Source: Sphingomonas bacterium
GTDB taxonomy: Bacteria; Pseudomonadota; Alphaproteobacteria; Sphingomonadales; Sphingomonadaceae
Direction of reading: 5' to 3'
Length of the DNA stretch: 45,689 nucleotides
Assembly: GCF_028293085.1 (NCBI RefSeq)
Contig: NZ_JAQGLC010000251.1
Location: 1 to 45,689 of the forward strand
The position numbers and the translations under genes are program-made. Of the stretch, positions 9,393 to 17,360 are shown piece after piece; within the stretch, counting starts at the first letter, position 1; each line of letters starts with the position of its first letter. The notes beneath the pieces are model-generated. The model had not been told where the DNA came from. It did not search any database and saw nothing but the letters and a program-made list of their open reading frames with translations.

Positions 9393-11428
9393 AGATCGTG
9401 GTGCACCTCCTGAGCGCGCTGCTGTTCCTGCTGCCGGCCATGGCGCAGGCCCAGACCCCGAACGCTAGCGTCACCTCCCCCGGCAACGTCCTCTCGGTCC
9501 AGGTCACGCTCGATGGCGAAGGCCATGCCAATTACGCGATCAGCCGCCTGGGCAGGCCGGTCATCGCGCCCTCGCGTCTCGGCTTCCTGTTCACCGATGC
9601 GCCCCAGCTGTTCCGCAACCTGCAGATCCGGACGGTCACTCGCGCCACCAGCGACACCAGCTGGAACCAGCCCTGGGGCGAGCGCACCACGATCCGCAAT
9701 CGCTACACCGAGATGCGCGTCCAGCTGATGGAGGTGACGTCGCTTCACCGCCTGCTGGTCGTCGTGTTCCGCGTCTATGACGACGGGGTCGGCTTCCGCT
9801 ACGAATTTCCCGACCAGCCCAATCTCAAGACCGTCAACATCGCCGAGGAACTCACTCAGTTCGCGGTCGCCGAGCCCGCCACCGCCTGGTGGTGCGAGGC
9901 GTTCGAATCCAATCGCGAGGAATATCTCTACCACCGCACCCCGATCGCCGAGATCGGCATCGCCCAGACCCCGCTGACCCTGAAGACCGCGAGCGGCCTG
10001 CACATCGCCTTTCACGAGGCGGCTCTGGTCGATTATGCCGGGATGAACATCGCCAAGGTCGAAGGCGGCCTGCTCAAGGCAGTGCTGACGCCGTCGGCCG
10101 AAGGCCCCAAGGTCAGCCGCACCGCGCCTTTCCCGACGCCGTGGCGCACGCTCCAGATCAGTCCGGACGCCGCCGGGCTCTATATGTCCAACCTGATCCT
10201 CAACTTGAACGAGCCCAATGCGCTCGGCGACGTCTCCTGGGTGAAGCCCCGCAAATATGTCGGCATCTGGTGGGGCATGCATCTCGACGAGCAGAGCTGG
10301 AACGCCGGGCCGAAGCACGGCGCGACCACCGCGAACACGATGAAGATGATCGATTTCGCCGCGAAGAACGGCTTTGGCGGCGTGCTGGTCGAGGGCTGGA
10401 ACACGGGCTGGGACAGCGACTGGTTCGGCAATGGCAGCGGCTTCAGCTTCACCCAGCCCTATCCCGATTTCGACCTGCCCAGGCTCGCGGCCTATGCCAA
10501 ATCGAAGCATGTCGTGCTGATCGGCCACCATGAAACCGGGGCCAATGCCGCGCATTACGAGGACGAGATGGGCGCGGCCTTCGATCTCGATCAGCGCCTC
10601 GGGATCGATTCGGTCAAGACCGGCTATGTCGCCGATGCCGGCGGCATGCAGGCGCGCGGCACCGACGGGAAGGTCCGCTTCGAATGGCATGAGGGGCAGG
10701 CCTCGGCGCGCCACCATCTCCGCGTCGTGATCGAGGCGGCGAAACGCCATATCGCGATCGACGCGCACGAACCGATCAAGGACACCGGCCTCAGGCGGAC
10801 CTATCCCAATTGGGTCTCGCGCGAGGGGCAGCGCGGCATGGAATATAATGCCTGGGGCGTGCCCAAGAATCCGCCCGAGCATGAGGCCAATCTGGTCTTC
10901 ACCCGCATGCTCGGCGGGCCGATGGATTTCACGCCGGGCGTGCTGAGCCTGAAGGGCCGGGGCGGCAGCGACCTGCTGTCGACCGTCGCCAAGCAACTCG
11001 CCCTGTACGTGGTGATCTACTCGCCGATCCAGATGGCGCCCGATCTGCCGGAGAATTACGCGAAATATCCCGGCCCCTTCCAGTTCATCAAGGACGTGCC
11101 GACCGACTGGTCCGACACGCGCGTGCTCAACGGCGAGGTCGGCGATTACGTCACCTTCGCGCGCAAGGACCGGCATTCGGCCGATTGGTATCTCGGCGCC
11201 GTCACCGACGAGAATGCCCGCTCGCTCGAGGTGACGCTCGATTTCCTCGATCCCGGCAAGGCCTATACCGCGCAGATCTACCGCGATGGCCCGGGCGCCG
11301 ATTACCGCACCGAAGGCCGCCATTCGATCGCGATCGAGACGCAGCGGGTCCGCCAGGGCGACAAGCTCACCCTCGCTTTGGCCCCCGGCGGCGGCGAGGC
11401 GATCCGCTTCGTCGCGTCGAAACGTTGA
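9389..11428 (+). CDS. GH97 alpha-glucosidase, SusB-like inverting type
   Basis: 679 aa with a signal peptide ending at AMAQAQ (about residue 21), so periplasmic. It has the GH97 layout: N-terminal beta-super-sandwich, (beta/alpha)8 barrel and C-terminal beta domain. HEPIKDTG carries Glu461 and SREGQRGMEYN carries Glu479 and Glu485. The spacing (18, then 6 residues) equals that of Glu508, Glu526 and Glu532 of Bacteroides SusB. This places it with the inverting alpha-glucosidases rather than the retaining alpha-galactosidase branch. It should trim maltodextrins to glucose in the periplasm. ATG overlaps the upstream stop (ATGA). Confidence 0.94.
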   Translation: MKIVVHLLSALLFLLPAMAQAQTPNASVTSPGNVLSVQVTLDGEGHANYAISRLGRPVIAPSRLGFLFTDAPQLFRNLQIRTVTRATSDTSWNQPWGERTTIRNRYTEMRVQLMEVTSLHRLLVVVFRVYDDGVGFRYEFPDQPNLKTVNIAEELTQFAVAEPATAWWCEAFESNREEYLYHRTPIAEIGIAQTPLTLKTASGLHIAFHEAALVDYAGMNIAKVEGGLLKAVLTPSAEGPKVSRTAPFPTPWRTLQISPDAAGLYMSNLILNLNEPNALGDVSWVKPRKYVGIWWGMHLDEQSWNAGPKHGATTANTMKMIDFAAKNGFGGVLVEGWNTGWDSDWFGNGSGFSFTQPYPDFDLPRLAAYAKSKHVVLIGHHETGANAAHYEDEMGAAFDLDQRLGIDSVKTGYVADAGGMQARGTDGKVRFEWHEGQASARHHLRVVIEAAKRHIAIDAHEPIKDTGLRRTYPNWVSREGQRGMEYNAWGVPKNPPEHEANLVFTRMLGGPMDFTPGVLSLKGRGGSDLLSTVAKQLALYVVIYSPIQMAPDLPENYAKYPGPFQFIKDVPTDWSDTRVLNGEVGDYVTFARKDRHSADWYLGAVTDENARSLEVTLDFLDPGKAYTAQIYRDGPGADYRTEGRHSIAIETQRVRQGDKLTLALAPGGGEAIRFVASKR

Positions 11429-12360
11429 GCGGCTCGCGCATACCCCCCGCCTGGGCCCCGGCTTTGGCCGGGGTCCTGTTTTTGCTGCTGGCGCTGTGCC
11501 CGCGCGCCGCCCTCGCCCAGGACAAGGGACGTTTCGTCGAGATCGCCGCCATCCCCTCGGCCAATATCGCGCCGCCGCATATCGTGGTCTGGCTCCCGCC
11601 CGGCTATGACAAAGACAAGCGCCGCTACGGCGTCGTCTATATGCAGGACGGGCAGAATCTGTTCTTCCCCGAACGCTCCGGCTTCAACAAGGTCTGGGCG
11701 GCGGACAAATCGGTGCTCCGCCTGATCGCGAAAAAGGCCATCGCCCCGGTCATCATTATCGGCGTCGATCATCCGGGCGCCGCGCGCTACCGGCAATATT
11801 TCCCGCAGAAGCTCTACGGCCCGGCCTCGCCGAAATTGCAGGAACAGTTCGATCGGCTCGCCAAGGGGCCGATCACCGGCGATGCCTATCTGAAATTCCT
11901 CGCCACCGAGCTGAAGCCGGTGATCGACCGCGATTATCGCACCCGCCCCGATGCCGCGCACACCGCGGTGATCGGGTCGAGCATGGGCGGCCTGATCTCC
12001 TGCTACGCCTTCACCGAATATCCGAAGATCTTCGGCCGCGCCGCCTGCGTCTCGACGCATTGGCCGCTCGCCGATCCCGCCGATGTCGGCCCCTACAAGC
12101 CCGAGGTCGCGGCGTTGTGGCGGCGTTACCTGACGAAGAATCTCGGCTCGCCCAACGGCCGCAAGCTGTGGATGGATCACGGCACCGAGACGCTCGATGC
12201 GCATTACGGCCCCTGGCAGGAGGCGATCGACGCCGACCTGACCCGGCTGGGCTGGCGCCCGCATCGCGATTTCGAAAGCCGCTCCTATGCCGGCGCCGCG
12301 CATGAGGAAAATGCCTGGGCGGCGCGGCTCGACGATATCCTCGCCTGGCTGCTCGGGTGA
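11425..12360 (+). CDS. Secreted alpha/beta-fold esterase (esterase D / Fes-like family)
   Basis: 311 aa if translation starts at TTG 11425-11427, which overlaps the GH97 stop as TTGA and continues the coupling pattern of this operon. This start gives a clean signal peptide (LFLLLALCPRAALAQ). The nucleophile elbow is GSSMGG (Ser186), with a likely acid in MDHGTETLD and histidine in GAAHEENAW. The fold matches the putative-esterase family that includes esterase D and enterobactin esterase. The substrate is unknown; an acyl group on the imported glucan or on the compound modified by the halogenases is possible. An upstream ATG frame to 11185 is antisense-like and rejected. Confidence 0.82.
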   Translation: MSGSRIPPAWAPALAGVLFLLLALCPRAALAQDKGRFVEIAAIPSANIAPPHIVVWLPPGYDKDKRRYGVVYMQDGQNLFFPERSGFNKVWAADKSVLRLIAKKAIAPVIIIGVDHPGAARYRQYFPQKLYGPASPKLQEQFDRLAKGPITGDAYLKFLATELKPVIDRDYRTRPDAAHTAVIGSSMGGLISCYAFTEYPKIFGRAACVSTHWPLADPADVGPYKPEVAALWRRYLTKNLGSPNGRKLWMDHGTETLDAHYGPWQEAIDADLTRLGWRPHRDFESRSYAGAAHEENAWAARLDDILAWLLG

Positions 12361-13850
12361 GCGACCCTTTCCGCATCGTCATCCTCGGCGGTGGGACGGC
12401 GGGGTGGATGGCGGCGAACCTCTTCGCGCATCACTGGCGCGGCACGGCGCAGGTCACCGTCATCGAAAGCCCGGAGATCGGCATCATCGGCGTCGGCGAG
12501 GGCTCGACGCCGCAGCTGAAGGCGTTCTTCGAGACGCTCGGGATCGCCGAGGCCGAGTGGATGCCGGCCTGCAACGCAACCTACAAGAACGGGATCGGCT
12601 TTCGCGGCTGGTCCGAACGGCCCGGTTATGAGGGCTATTTCCATCCCTTCCCCAGCATCCTCGATCCCCATACCGCGCCCGCCTTCTTCGCCAATGCCCG
12701 GATGCGCCGCCACGGCGAGGATTTGTGGGCCCATCCCGATCGCTTCTTCCTCCCCGCCCGCCTCGCCGCCGAACGCCGGGCGCCGATCGCGTCGGAATCC
12801 TTCCCGCTCGGTCCGAGCTATGGCTATCATTTCGATGCCCATCTCGTCGGCGCCTTTCTCAGACGTCACGCGGCGGGCCTGGGCGTCGCGCATCTCGAAC
12901 GCCGCATCGTCGATGTTGCGGTGGTGGACGGTGATGTCACCCACCTGGTTGCCGAAGGCGGCGAGGAGATCGCCGGGGAGCTGTTCGTCGATTCCAGCGG
13001 CTTCCGGTCGGTCATCCATCAGGGTGCGCTCGGCGTGCCGTTCATGGGTTTCGGCGCGAACCTGTTCAACGACAGCGCGGTGGTGATGCCCACCCCCGCC
13101 GACCCCGCCGGTACCAATTCCGCCACTCTCGCGACCGCGCTGAAGCATGGCTGGGCCTGGGACATCCCGCTGACCAGCCGGACCGGCAACGGCTATGTCT
13201 ATGCCTCGAATTATTGTTCGGCCGAGCAGGCCGAGGCCGAACTGCGCGCGCATCTCGGTGTCGGCGAGGAGGTGCAGGCACGCCACCTCAAGATGAAGGT
13301 CGGCCGCGTCGCCGAGACCTGGTCGGGCAACAGCCTCGCGGTCGGCCTCGCCCAGGGCTTCATCGAGCCGCTCGAAGCGACCGCGTTGCACATCGTCCAG
13401 GCGACCGTCGAGGGCTTCGTCAAGGCCTTTGCCGCGGGCGGCTTCACCCCCGAGCACCGCGCCGCCTTCAACCGCAGCATCGCCGCCCGCTATGAGGGCA
13501 TCCGCGATTACATCGTCTGCCACTACCGCGTGAACCGCCGTACCGACACGCCCTATTGGCGCGACAATGCCGCGAACGATCATCTCTCGGATTCGCTCAA
13601 AGGCATCATGACCTGCTGGTTCACCGCCGGCGATCTCGAACGCGAGATCGCGGAGCAGGGCATCGCCGGCTATTATGCCGCGACCTCCTGGCATTGCCTG
13701 CTCGCCGGCTATGGCAATTTCCCCGACGATGCGCGCCTGCGCCCGCCGTCCGCGCCCGGCGCCGATATGGTCGCGATCGACGATTTCACCCGCCGCTGCG
13801 CGCTCAATTTCCGCGATCACCGGGCCGTGCTGGCCGAACTGAGGGGCTGA
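12357..13850 (+). CDS. Flavin-dependent halogenase, tryptophan-halogenase family (second copy)
   Basis: 497 aa, GTG start overlapping the esterase stop (GTGA). The FAD motif GGGTAGW is at 11-17, catalytic Lys77 in TYKNGIGF, WAWDIP at 265-270, and Glu339 in EPLEAT, so the full catalytic set is kept. It is clearly diverged from the first halogenase of the same operon (for example GEGSTPQLKAFF against GEATIPQIRLFN), so this is not a recent tandem copy and the two probably differ in substrate or position. It is predicted to be cytoplasmic. No flavin reductase gene is in the window. The next gene starts 2 bp later. Confidence 0.92.
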   Translation: MSDPFRIVILGGGTAGWMAANLFAHHWRGTAQVTVIESPEIGIIGVGEGSTPQLKAFFETLGIAEAEWMPACNATYKNGIGFRGWSERPGYEGYFHPFPSILDPHTAPAFFANARMRRHGEDLWAHPDRFFLPARLAAERRAPIASESFPLGPSYGYHFDAHLVGAFLRRHAAGLGVAHLERRIVDVAVVDGDVTHLVAEGGEEIAGELFVDSSGFRSVIHQGALGVPFMGFGANLFNDSAVVMPTPADPAGTNSATLATALKHGWAWDIPLTSRTGNGYVYASNYCSAEQAEAELRAHLGVGEEVQARHLKMKVGRVAETWSGNSLAVGLAQGFIEPLEATALHIVQATVEGFVKAFAAGGFTPEHRAAFNRSIAARYEGIRDYIVCHYRVNRRTDTPYWRDNAANDHLSDSLKGIMTCWFTAGDLEREIAEQGIAGYYAATSWHCLLAGYGNFPDDARLRPPSAPGADMVAIDDFTRRCALNFRDHRAVLAELRG

Positions 13851-13852
13851 CG

Positions 13853-15220
13853 ATGCGGCACTGGATCCTGGCCTTGCTGGCCCTCATCATCGCGCAGCCC
13901 GCCACCGCGCAGAAGATCCCGGCGCGCTATACGCCCCAGGCCTATGTGACGATCCAGCACCCGGCCTGGAGCCGCAAGGCGATCCTCTACCAGCTCAACA
14001 CCCGCCAGTTCACGAAGGAAGGGACCTTCAAGGCAGCCGAGGCGCAACTGCCCCGGCTCAAGGCGCTCGGCGTCGATATCATCTGGATGATGCCGGTCCA
14101 GCCGATCGGTGCGAAGAACCGCAAGGGCAGCCTCGGCAGCCCCTATGCGGTGCGCGATTATTACGGCGTGAACCCCGAATTCGGCGCGCTCGCCGATCTC
14201 AAATCCTTCATCGCCACCGCGCACCGGCTCGGCCTGCACGTCATCCTCGATTGGGTCGCGAACCACACCGCCTGGGACAATGCGCTCGTGACGCAGCATC
14301 CCGACTGGTATGAGCGCGACTGGAAAGGCAGCTTCCGCCCGACGCCCTGGTATGACTGGTCGGACATCATCGATCTCGATTACGCGAAGCCCGCGCTGCG
14401 CCAGTATATGACCGCGGCGATGAAGCATTGGGTCCGCGATGTCGGTTTCGACGGCTTCCGCTGCGACGTGGCGGGCATGGTCCCGGTCGATTTCTGGAAC
14501 AATGCCCGGGCCGAGCTCGATGCGATCAAGCCGGTCTTCATGCTCGCCGAATGGGAATGGCCCGATCTCCACGCCCGCGCCTTCGACGCGAGCTATGCGT
14601 GGAGCTGGGAGAATGCGATGCACGACATCGCCATGGGCAAGGCCGATACCGGCGCGCTGTTCAACTATTACAGCTGGGCCGACGGCGCCTGGCCCCGCGC
14701 GGCGATGCGCATGCTGTTCACCTCCAACCATGACAAGAACAGCTGGGAAGGGACGGACGTCGAGCGCTTCGGCCCCGCTTTGCCCAATGCGATCGCTTTG
14801 TCCTTCGTCAGCGATGGCATCCCGCTGATCTATAACGGGCAGGAGGCCGGCAACACGAAACGCCTGGAATTCTTCGAACGCGATCCGATCGTGTGGAAGC
14901 AATCGCCCAACGGCGATCTGTTCAAAAGGCTGATCGCCTTCCGCAAGAGCCACGCGGCGCTCGACAACGCCCCCTGGGGCGGGGCGATGGTGCGGGTGGT
15001 GAATACGAAGCCCGAGGCGGTCTTCTCCTTCGTGCGCGAAAAGGGCGGGGACAAGGTGCTGGCGCTCTTCAACATGACGGGGACGGCGCAGAAGATCGGC
15101 TTCGTCGACGGGCCGTTCGTGGGGAGTTACCGCGATTTCGCGAACGGCGAGGCGGTCACGCTGGCGACGGACTCGACCATGCTCCTGCCGCCCTGGAGCT
15201 TCCGCCTGCTGGCTCGGTGA
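13853..15220 (+). CDS. Secreted GH13 alpha-amylase family enzyme (second)
   Basis: 455 aa with a signal peptide (LLALIIAQPATAQ). GH13 regions: LDWVANHT, GFDGFRCDVAG with nucleophile Asp205, MLAEWE with Glu233, and TSNHDKNSW with Asp294. It is shorter than the first amylase and has a compact C-terminal beta domain. A cysteine replaces the usual isoleucine or leucine before the nucleophile, which occurs in some family members. It probably acts on maltodextrins or branch points in the periplasm. It starts 2 bp after the second halogenase and ends the operon; a GC-rich hairpin follows at 15232-15251. Confidence 0.92.
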   Translation: MRHWILALLALIIAQPATAQKIPARYTPQAYVTIQHPAWSRKAILYQLNTRQFTKEGTFKAAEAQLPRLKALGVDIIWMMPVQPIGAKNRKGSLGSPYAVRDYYGVNPEFGALADLKSFIATAHRLGLHVILDWVANHTAWDNALVTQHPDWYERDWKGSFRPTPWYDWSDIIDLDYAKPALRQYMTAAMKHWVRDVGFDGFRCDVAGMVPVDFWNNARAELDAIKPVFMLAEWEWPDLHARAFDASYAWSWENAMHDIAMGKADTGALFNYYSWADGAWPRAAMRMLFTSNHDKNSWEGTDVERFGPALPNAIALSFVSDGIPLIYNGQEAGNTKRLEFFERDPIVWKQSPNGDLFKRLIAFRKSHAALDNAPWGGAMVRVVNTKPEAVFSFVREKGGDKVLALFNMTGTAQKIGFVDGPFVGSYRDFANGEAVTLATDSTMLLPPWSFRLLAR

Positions 15221-15231
15221 GCCCCTACAGC

Positions 15232-15251
15232 CCCTCCTCTTCAGGGGAGGG
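15232..15251 (+). terminator. Hairpin at the end of the starch operon
   Basis: CCCTCC pairs with GGAGGG around an 8-base loop, 12 bp after the last stop codon. There is no T-run, so it may be a weak terminator, an mRNA 3' stabiliser or part of a dispersed sphingomonad repeat (the next 45 bases lead into the 21-bp repeat at 15274). Confidence 0.4.
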
Positions 15252-15273
15252 AGTGACCGGTCACGCTCGATCA

Positions 15274-15294
15274 CTGGGTGGGGCAGCGACGATG
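15274..15294 (+). repeat. Dispersed 21-bp repeat, copy 1
   Basis: The stretch starting CTGGGTGGGGCAGCGACG occurs again at 16171-16191 with one mismatch in 21. Both copies are non-coding and both follow a palindromic structure. It looks like part of a short interspersed repeat that brackets the oxygenase gene. Confidence 0.5.
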
Positions 15295-15472
15295 GACTAC
15301 AACTGGCCACGAACCCAGGGCCCTCACTCTTATGGTCTTCGTCAAACGGATGTGACTGCAACGCATCCTACGGGCCGCTTCTTGCTCATGGGACATTCTA
15401 TCGACGCGCGCTTGTCAATGAGCCGCTCATGTTCGGGTTGCGCGCGGACAAGGTTGGCCGCAAGACCCTCCC

Positions 15473-16063
15473 ATGAATTGGCCGCCCCATTTTGTATTGG
15501 ATCTCGACAACCAGAATGCGCTGCCGCACGATTGGGCAGCGCAGGTTCAGGCCGCGACTCACGCGCCCGAGTGCGTGATTGTCCGATCCGGCGCCGATAG
15601 CGACGAGAAATTCTCGGTCCTCGCAGGCACAGACGTCCGTGCGCGGTTCGATTGGCTCTGGCGTCTCTATCTTGGCCCGATCCGGGCCTTCGTCGCTGAT
15701 CGTTTCGGCCGCGCAGTTTATCCAGCCAATCGGATCAGTTCAGCGATTACCCTGAATATATTGGAGGGCGTTGGCGCGGAGGCCGAATGGCATACCGACG
15801 CGAACCCAGTGACCGGCGTGTTCTATGCCGCAGTGCCTGTGGGCTCCGGGGGCGAACTGGAGTTTCGCCACCCGGGGTGTCCGATTGCGCAAATCCACCC
15901 CCGCGCGGGCGCATTCATCTGCTTCCCTGGCTCGATCGAGCACCGCGTCGTACCGCTTCGCTCTCCAGAACCAAGACTGGCTTTCGCGATGCTATTTTAC
16001 GACAGTGCCATAGACCAGCCATTCGCAAACCTCGACGACCGCCACGAGTTGAGCGTCGCATAA
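15473..16063 (+). CDS. 2OG-Fe(II) oxygenase-like protein
   Basis: 196 aa. The iron triad HxD...H fits His107, Asp109 (WHTDANP) and His157 (IEHRVVPL). Arg168 (EPRLAF) sits where the 2-oxoglutarate carboxylate is bound in the prolyl-4-hydroxylase-like fold. The protein is therefore probably a soluble iron/2-oxoglutarate dioxygenase. The substrate is unknown. It stands alone between two copies of a 21-bp repeat, 252 bp after the starch operon, has no clear ribosome site and is somewhat less GC-rich than its neighbours, all of which suggest an inserted unit. The ATG at 15473 is the first in the frame. Confidence 0.72.
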   Translation: MNWPPHFVLDLDNQNALPHDWAAQVQAATHAPECVIVRSGADSDEKFSVLAGTDVRARFDWLWRLYLGPIRAFVADRFGRAVYPANRISSAITLNILEGVGAEAEWHTDANPVTGVFYAAVPVGSGGELEFRHPGCPIAQIHPRAGAFICFPGSIEHRVVPLRSPEPRLAFAMLFYDSAIDQPFANLDDRHELSVA

Positions 16064-16085
16064 GAATTCGGCATCAGGTAAACTC

Positions 16086-16163
16086 GGGGACACTATACCA
16101 ATTCCTGCTTCTGCGCGGGGCGAGACGTGCCATGGCCGGCGGCCAAATTGGTATAGTGTCCCC
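16086..16163. repeat. REP/BIME-like inverted-repeat element
   Basis: GGGGACACTATACCAATT at 16086-16103 is repeated exactly in inverted orientation at 16146-16163, with a 42-base GC-rich spacer that itself has short palindromes. The arm resembles the GTATAGTGTCCCC type of extragenic palindrome mobilised by REP-associated (IS200-like) transposases. No transposase is in the window, so it is a non-autonomous copy. It lies 22 bp after the oxygenase stop and may act as its terminator. Confidence 0.7.
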
Positions 16164-16170
16164 AAATTTC

Positions 16171-16191
16171 CTGGGTGGGGCAGCGGCGATG
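16171..16191 (+). repeat. Dispersed 21-bp repeat, copy 2
   Basis: Matches 15274-15294 at 20 of 21 positions and lies 7 bp after the inverted-repeat element. See copy 1. Confidence 0.5.
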
Positions 16192-16245
16192 AGCCTTGCG
16201 AGAGGCGATCGGTGTGGACGACGGGCTGAACCCCACTTTGACGGC

Positions 16246-16605
16246 TCAGGAAGCGGCCTTGGCAAACCACCCTTCGGCGCGTGAATCGATCAACTGGAAA
16301 GCAGCGATGGCATTCAAGATCGTCGCAACGAGCAACAGGCAGTTGGGCAGGATGCCGTAGCCCCCCCATGCCGCGGCGAGGGCGAACGAGATCACTCCCC
16401 AAATCGAAAACGCAACGACAAGCCATCTCGAGACGGTCGAATGGCGATGCACGACGCCGAACCAGAGCAGCAGCGCGATCGTCGTGCCGATCTGCGCCAC
16501 TGCGCTATTCACCCGATCCCAATTCAGAATGAGGAACAGGGTCTTGATTGCGAACGCGCCGAGATAGCAGCGCTCGAACCAGATGATCGCGATCGGACGT
16601 TCCAA
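16246..16605 (-). CDS. Small membrane protein, unknown function
   Basis: 119 aa from a TTG at 16603-16605, which has AAGGGG nine bases upstream. An ATG at 16638 would add 11 residues, but those residues belong to the degenerate iminopeptidase tail described separately, so the TTG is preferred. The protein starts ERPIAIIWFERCYLG and has about four hydrophobic segments, ending in a short polar tail. Similar proteins beginning RPIAI-WFER are common hypothetical membrane proteins in sphingomonads. No function can be given. It follows the response regulator on the same strand but with about 110 bp between. Confidence 0.6.
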   Translation of the reverse strand: MERPIAIIWFERCYLGAFAIKTLFLILNWDRVNSAVAQIGTTIALLLWFGVVHRHSTVSRWLVVAFSIWGVISFALAAAWGGYGILPNCLLLVATILNAIAAFQLIDSRAEGWFAKAAS

Positions 16606-16614
16606 GCCCCTGCA

Positions 16615-16713
16615 CCCCTTTTCTGCATAACGGTCCATAGCCCGGATCGGCCGGCCGCGAAGACCCGGTTTGGTCCAGGCACGGCCCGGCGCCTCGATCG
16701 GGTGGAAATCCGC
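16615..16713 (-). pseudogene. Degenerate 3' end of a proline iminopeptidase gene (fragment A)
   Basis: Reverse-strand translation gives ADFHPIEAPGRAWTKPG followed by LRGRPIRAMDRYAEKG. Against the C-terminus of the intact iminopeptidase at 25288 ([17 protein letters not shown], then [16 protein letters not shown]) it matches 18 of 33 residues, and the DNA aligns without gaps over about 100 bp. The rest of the gene is absent. It begins 5 bp after the stop codon of the response regulator and is in the same orientation as the intact gene. Confidence 0.7.
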
Positions 16714-16718
16714 CGGCG

Positions 16719-17360
16719 CTACAGCTCGATGATCCCGCGCCTGGCCGCGACCGTCACCGCGTGCGTGCGGTCCGACACGTCGAGCTTGGTGAAGATGCGC
16801 TTGAGATGCGTCTTCACCGTATCCTCGGAGATTGAGAGCTTCCACGCGATCTGCTTGTTGGGGTTGCCCGCGGCGACCAGGGAAAGGATCGCGATCTCGC
16901 GATCGGTGAGCGCTTCGCCGATCGCGTGCACCGCGATCTGCGTCGCGATCTCGGCGGGCAGATGGCGCCCGCCGCGATGCACCGCGCGGATCGCGTCGAT
17001 CAGGTCGGTCCGCATCGCGCTCTTGAGCAGATAGCCCGCCGCCCCCGCCTTGAGCGCGCGCAGCGCCTTGGCGTCGCCGGCATAGGTGGTGAGCACCAGG
17101 AAGCGTATTTCGGGATGCGTCTTGCGGATCGCCGCGATCGCCTCGACGCCGTCGATGCCGGGCATCTGCAGGTCCATCAGCACCACGTCGGGCCGCGCCG
17201 CAGCCACGCCCGCGATCGCGCCGGCGCCGTCGGCGGCTTCCCCCGCGACGACCATGTCCGGCTGGCGCCGGATCGCGCCGATCACGCCGTCGCGCAGCAT
17301 CGGATGATCGTCGACCACCATCACCCGGATGGGTTCGGCGGCAGGCGCTGCGTCATCCAT
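16719..17360 (-). CDS. NarL/LuxR-type response regulator
   Basis: 213 aa. The receiver domain has the acidic pair Asp17-Asp18 (VVDDHPM), phospho-acceptor Asp63 (VLMDLQMPG) and the conserved lysine in AGYLLKS. A LuxR helix-turn-helix ends the protein (LTDREIAILSLVAAGNPNKQIAWKLSISEDTVKTH). The ATG at 17358-17360 overlaps the last 8 bp of the histidine kinase gene, so the pair is co-transcribed and probably co-translated. It should be phosphorylated by that kinase. Targets are unknown; no obvious site was seen in front of nearby genes. Confidence 0.95.
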   Translation of the reverse strand: MDDAAPAAEPIRVMVVDDHPMLRDGVIGAIRRQPDMVVAGEAADGAGAIAGVAAARPDVVLMDLQMPGIDGVEAIAAIRKTHPEIRFLVLTTYAGDAKALRALKAGAAGYLLKSAMRTDLIDAIRAVHRGGRHLPAEIATQIAVHAIGEALTDREIAILSLVAAGNPNKQIAWKLSISEDTVKTHLKRIFTKLDVSDRTHAVTVAARRGIIEL

